Below, piece by piece: positions 31,495 to 32,881 of a stretch of 32,881 bases of DNA. Numbering within the stretch: position 1 is the first letter of the stretch; the number at the start of each line of letters is the position of its first letter. The stretch spans positions 1 through 32,881 of the forward strand of contig JAFGLU010000120.1 in assembly GCA_016927865.1 (NCBI GenBank), in the 5' to 3' direction. The translations under genes and the position numbers were made by a program. The notes under the pieces were generated by a model that did not search any database, was not told the origin of the DNA, and was given only the letters and a program-made list of their open reading frames with translations. This stretch comes from Anaerolineaceae bacterium. Its GTDB lineage: Bacteria > Chloroflexota > Anaerolineae > Anaerolineales > Anaerolineaceae.

Positions 31495-32124
31495 CTACTG
31501 TTTCCGGGCCTCTTTGATCAGGACCAGGCCACCCTTTGCGCCGGGAACGGAACCCCGCACGCCGATCAAATTGCGCTCGGCATCCACCAGCACAACCTTC
31601 AAACCTTGCGCCGTAACCCGGTCATTGCCCATATGACCCGGGCCGCGCGCGCCCTTATACACTCTACCGGGGGTAGTACCCGAACCGCGGGAACCTGGCG
31701 AGCGCTGGCGGTCAGACTGACCATGCGTCTTCGGGCCACCACGGAAGTGGTAGCGCTTCATGGCGCCTTGGAAGCCCTTTCCCTTGCTCGTGCCAATAAC
31801 GTCCACCTTTTCGCCAACCGCGAAAACGGAGACCGTAACCTGGTCACCTTCATTTAATTCGGGATTCTTAACACGGAATTCGCGCAAGATGCGCAACGGA
31901 GGAAGTTCATTGCGCTTCAGGTGGCCCAACTGCCCCCCTGTCAACCGCTTAGACTTCACTTCTCTAAACCCCAGTTGGACAGCGTTATAGCCATCCTTTT
32001 CCGGCATACGTACCTGGGTAACGTAACAAGGCCCAGCTTCGATAACGGTCACCGGGATGGCGACACCACTGTCATCGAAAATCTGGGTCATGCCGATTTT
32101 CTTACCAATCAGCCCTTTCAACAT
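31495..32124 (-). CDS. rplC: 50S ribosomal protein L3
   Basis: L3 is an early 23S rRNA binder near the peptidyl transferase centre. The 210 residues begin MLKGLIGKKIGMTQIFDDSG and include GTSKGKGFQGAMKRYHFRGG, THGQSDRQRSPGSRGSGTTP and PGRVYKGARGPGHMGNDRVT. The ATG at 32124 has AAGGAG upstream; an in-frame start at 32163 would add 13 residues unlike the family. It is separated from rpsJ by 353 bp, with a promoter-like site in the gap. Confidence 0.98.
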   Translation of the reverse strand: MLKGLIGKKIGMTQIFDDSGVAIPVTVIEAGPCYVTQVRMPEKDGYNAVQLGFREVKSKRLTGGQLGHLKRNELPPLRILREFRVKNPELNEGDQVTVSVFAVGEKVDVIGTSKGKGFQGAMKRYHFRGGPKTHGQSDRQRSPGSRGSGTTPGRVYKGARGPGHMGNDRVTAQGLKVVLVDAERNLIGVRGSVPGAKGGLVLIKEARKQ

Positions 32125-32294
32125 TTCGGTTGTCTCCTTCAAGGTTATTGGCGGGACTGTCAACCTGGGCTTGGTTGCATCATCCCCTGTGCAGAACAGT
32201 CAGCTAGCGAAAGGCAACACATTTGGTCCTTGTCGTGCGCCTGAGCGCCAGCTCTTGAACTGCCAAGTTTCGGGCATGTGCCCAAAACCTGTCT

Positions 32295-32323
32295 ATTTTA
32301 TCGCAGTCTGCGCATTTCGTCTA
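32295..32323 (-). promoter_or_regulatory. Promoter-like site upstream of rplC
   Basis: TAGACG (32318-32323) and TAAAAT (32295-32300) are 17 bp apart on the minus strand. The -35 box is within TCTAGACG, the same octamer as in the site before rpmJ. The leader to rplC would be about 165 nt. Apart from this site and the hairpin at 32416-32450, I see nothing definite in the 353-bp gap. Confidence 0.55.
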
Positions 32324-32415
32324 GAGTAATCTCCAAATTCATCGCTGATCGCGTCATAGACATTCGTCACATATTTGCGAGCCCTGGGCCCGCTTGGCAA
32401 CTTTCAGGCATCAGT

Positions 32416-32450
32416 GGGCGGAGGCCGGAATTTCATTCCAACCTCCGCCC
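32416..32450 (-). promoter_or_regulatory. Hairpin after rpsJ
   Basis: GGGCGGAGG pairs with CCTCCGCCC, then after a two-base mismatch GGAAT pairs with ATTCC around a TTC loop. It begins 27 bp after the rpsJ stop. There is no T run on the minus strand, so it is not a classic terminator. It may slow or split transcription between tuf-rpsJ and the rest of the cluster. Confidence 0.5.
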
Positions 32451-32477
32451 CTGTTATGCCAAAACAACTATCGCCGC

Positions 32478-32786
32478 TTAGATCTTGATCTCGATATCGA
32501 CGCCCGCCGGCAGGTTCAGGCGCATGAGCATATCAATGGTCTTGGAATCAGGATCCAAGACATCAATCATGCGGTTATGCGTGCGAACCTCAAAATGCTC
32601 GTGCGAGTCTTTATCAATAAAGGTAGAACGCCGAACGGTGAACCGTTCGATCTTGGTCGGCAGAGGCACCGGGCCCACCACGCGCGCGCCGCTCCGCTCA
32701 GCCGTTTCAACAATGCGCTTTGCAGACTGGTCCAAAACGCGGTGATCGTACGCTTTCAATCGGATCCGAATTCGTTGCTTTGCCAT
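32478..32786 (-). CDS. rpsJ: 30S ribosomal protein S10
   Basis: S10 is a 30S head protein that also serves as NusE in transcription antitermination. The 102 residues begin [20 protein letters not shown] and include [40 protein letters not shown] and the C-terminal [11 protein letters not shown]. The start is the ATG at 32786, 10 bp after tuf, so it probably shares transcripts with the str block. Confidence 0.98.
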   Translation of the reverse strand: MAKQRIRIRLKAYDHRVLDQSAKRIVETAERSGARVVGPVPLPTKIERFTVRRSTFIDKDSHEHFEVRTHNRMIDVLDPDSKTIDMLMRLNLPAGVDIEIKI

Positions 32787-32796
32787 TTAACACCTA

Positions 32797-32881
32797 CTAA
32801 AGAATCTTGGTGATAACACCAGCGCCGACCGTCAAACCGCCTTCGCGGATGGCGAACTTGGAGCCCTGCTCCAGCGCCACC
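32797..32881 (-). CDS. tuf: Elongation factor Tu (C-terminal end only)
   Basis: The last 28 or so codons of EF-Tu are visible, reading VALEQGSKFAIREGGLTVGA and GVITKIL before a TAG stop at 32797-32799. These residues belong to the tRNA-binding third domain. The rest lies beyond the right edge. Placement directly before rpsJ is common when the str and S10 blocks are joined. Confidence 0.95.
   Translation of the reverse strand, partial: VALEQGSKFAIREGGLTVGAGVITKIL

Noticed and set aside
32293..32400. Small minus-strand open frame starting TTG in the rpsJ-rplC gap
   Set aside because: It has 35 codons, no ribosome site and mixed third-base use, and it overlaps the promoter-like site. A leader peptide cannot be excluded but is not supported.

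Overview
Every gene in this window lies on the minus strand, so the genome reads from high to low coordinates. The gene content and moderately high GC fit a Chloroflexota bacterium, probably Anaerolineae-like. This placement is an inference from gene order and protein features, not from a tree. There are no tRNA, rRNA, CRISPR or transposase genes.

Region 1 (32881 to 15590) is one long translation cluster. It runs: end of tuf; S10/spc block (rpsJ, rplC, rplD, rplW, rplB, rpsS, rplV, rpsC, rplP, rpmC, rpsQ, rplN, rplX, rplE, rpsN, rpsH, rplF, rplR, rpsE, rpmD, rplO); secY, adk, map; alpha block (rpmJ, rpsM, rpsK, rpsD, rpoA, rplQ); then truA, rplM, rpsI and a rho-independent terminator. Spacing is tight, with several start/stop overlaps. 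Two exceptions stand out. A 353-bp gap separates rpsJ from rplC and holds a promoter-like site and a hairpin. A second promoter-like site precedes rpmJ. Both sites share the octamer TCTAGACG followed by 17 bp and a TATAAT-like box. infA is missing from its usual place between map and rpmJ.

Region 2 (15590 to 11467) is an accessory interlude. It has a YabN-type methylase/MazG fusion, a beta-solenoid DUF4097-like protein with a SHOCT-like C-terminus, and an unrecognised two-helix membrane protein. It is rich in palindromes. Two related ~115-bp elements (11681-11796 and 15471-15585) keep their flanks but carry unrelated, nearly perfect 26-27 bp stems. A 58-bp perfect palindrome lies at 13911-13968, and an AT-rich promoter region sits upstream of the solenoid gene.

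Region 3 (11466 to 2328) is a membrane-arm-only complex I operon: nuoA, H, J, K, L, M, a second nuoM-like gene, and N. No peripheral-arm genes are present. The extra NuoM paralogue, together with a long insertion in the NuoL lateral helix, matches the published architecture of complex I variants with a fourth antiporter-like subunit. The paralogue has lost the TM7 lysine thought essential for proton transfer.

Region 4 (2307 to 1) is the start of the F0F1 ATP synthase operon: an AtpZ/AtpI-like protein, subunits a and c, and a b subunit whose C-terminus continues into a delta-like C-terminal domain. The last gene runs off the left edge. Its promoter sits so close to the first ATG that the transcript may be nearly leaderless. 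Together regions 3 and 4 encode the proton-pumping and proton-using halves of oxidative phosphorylation.
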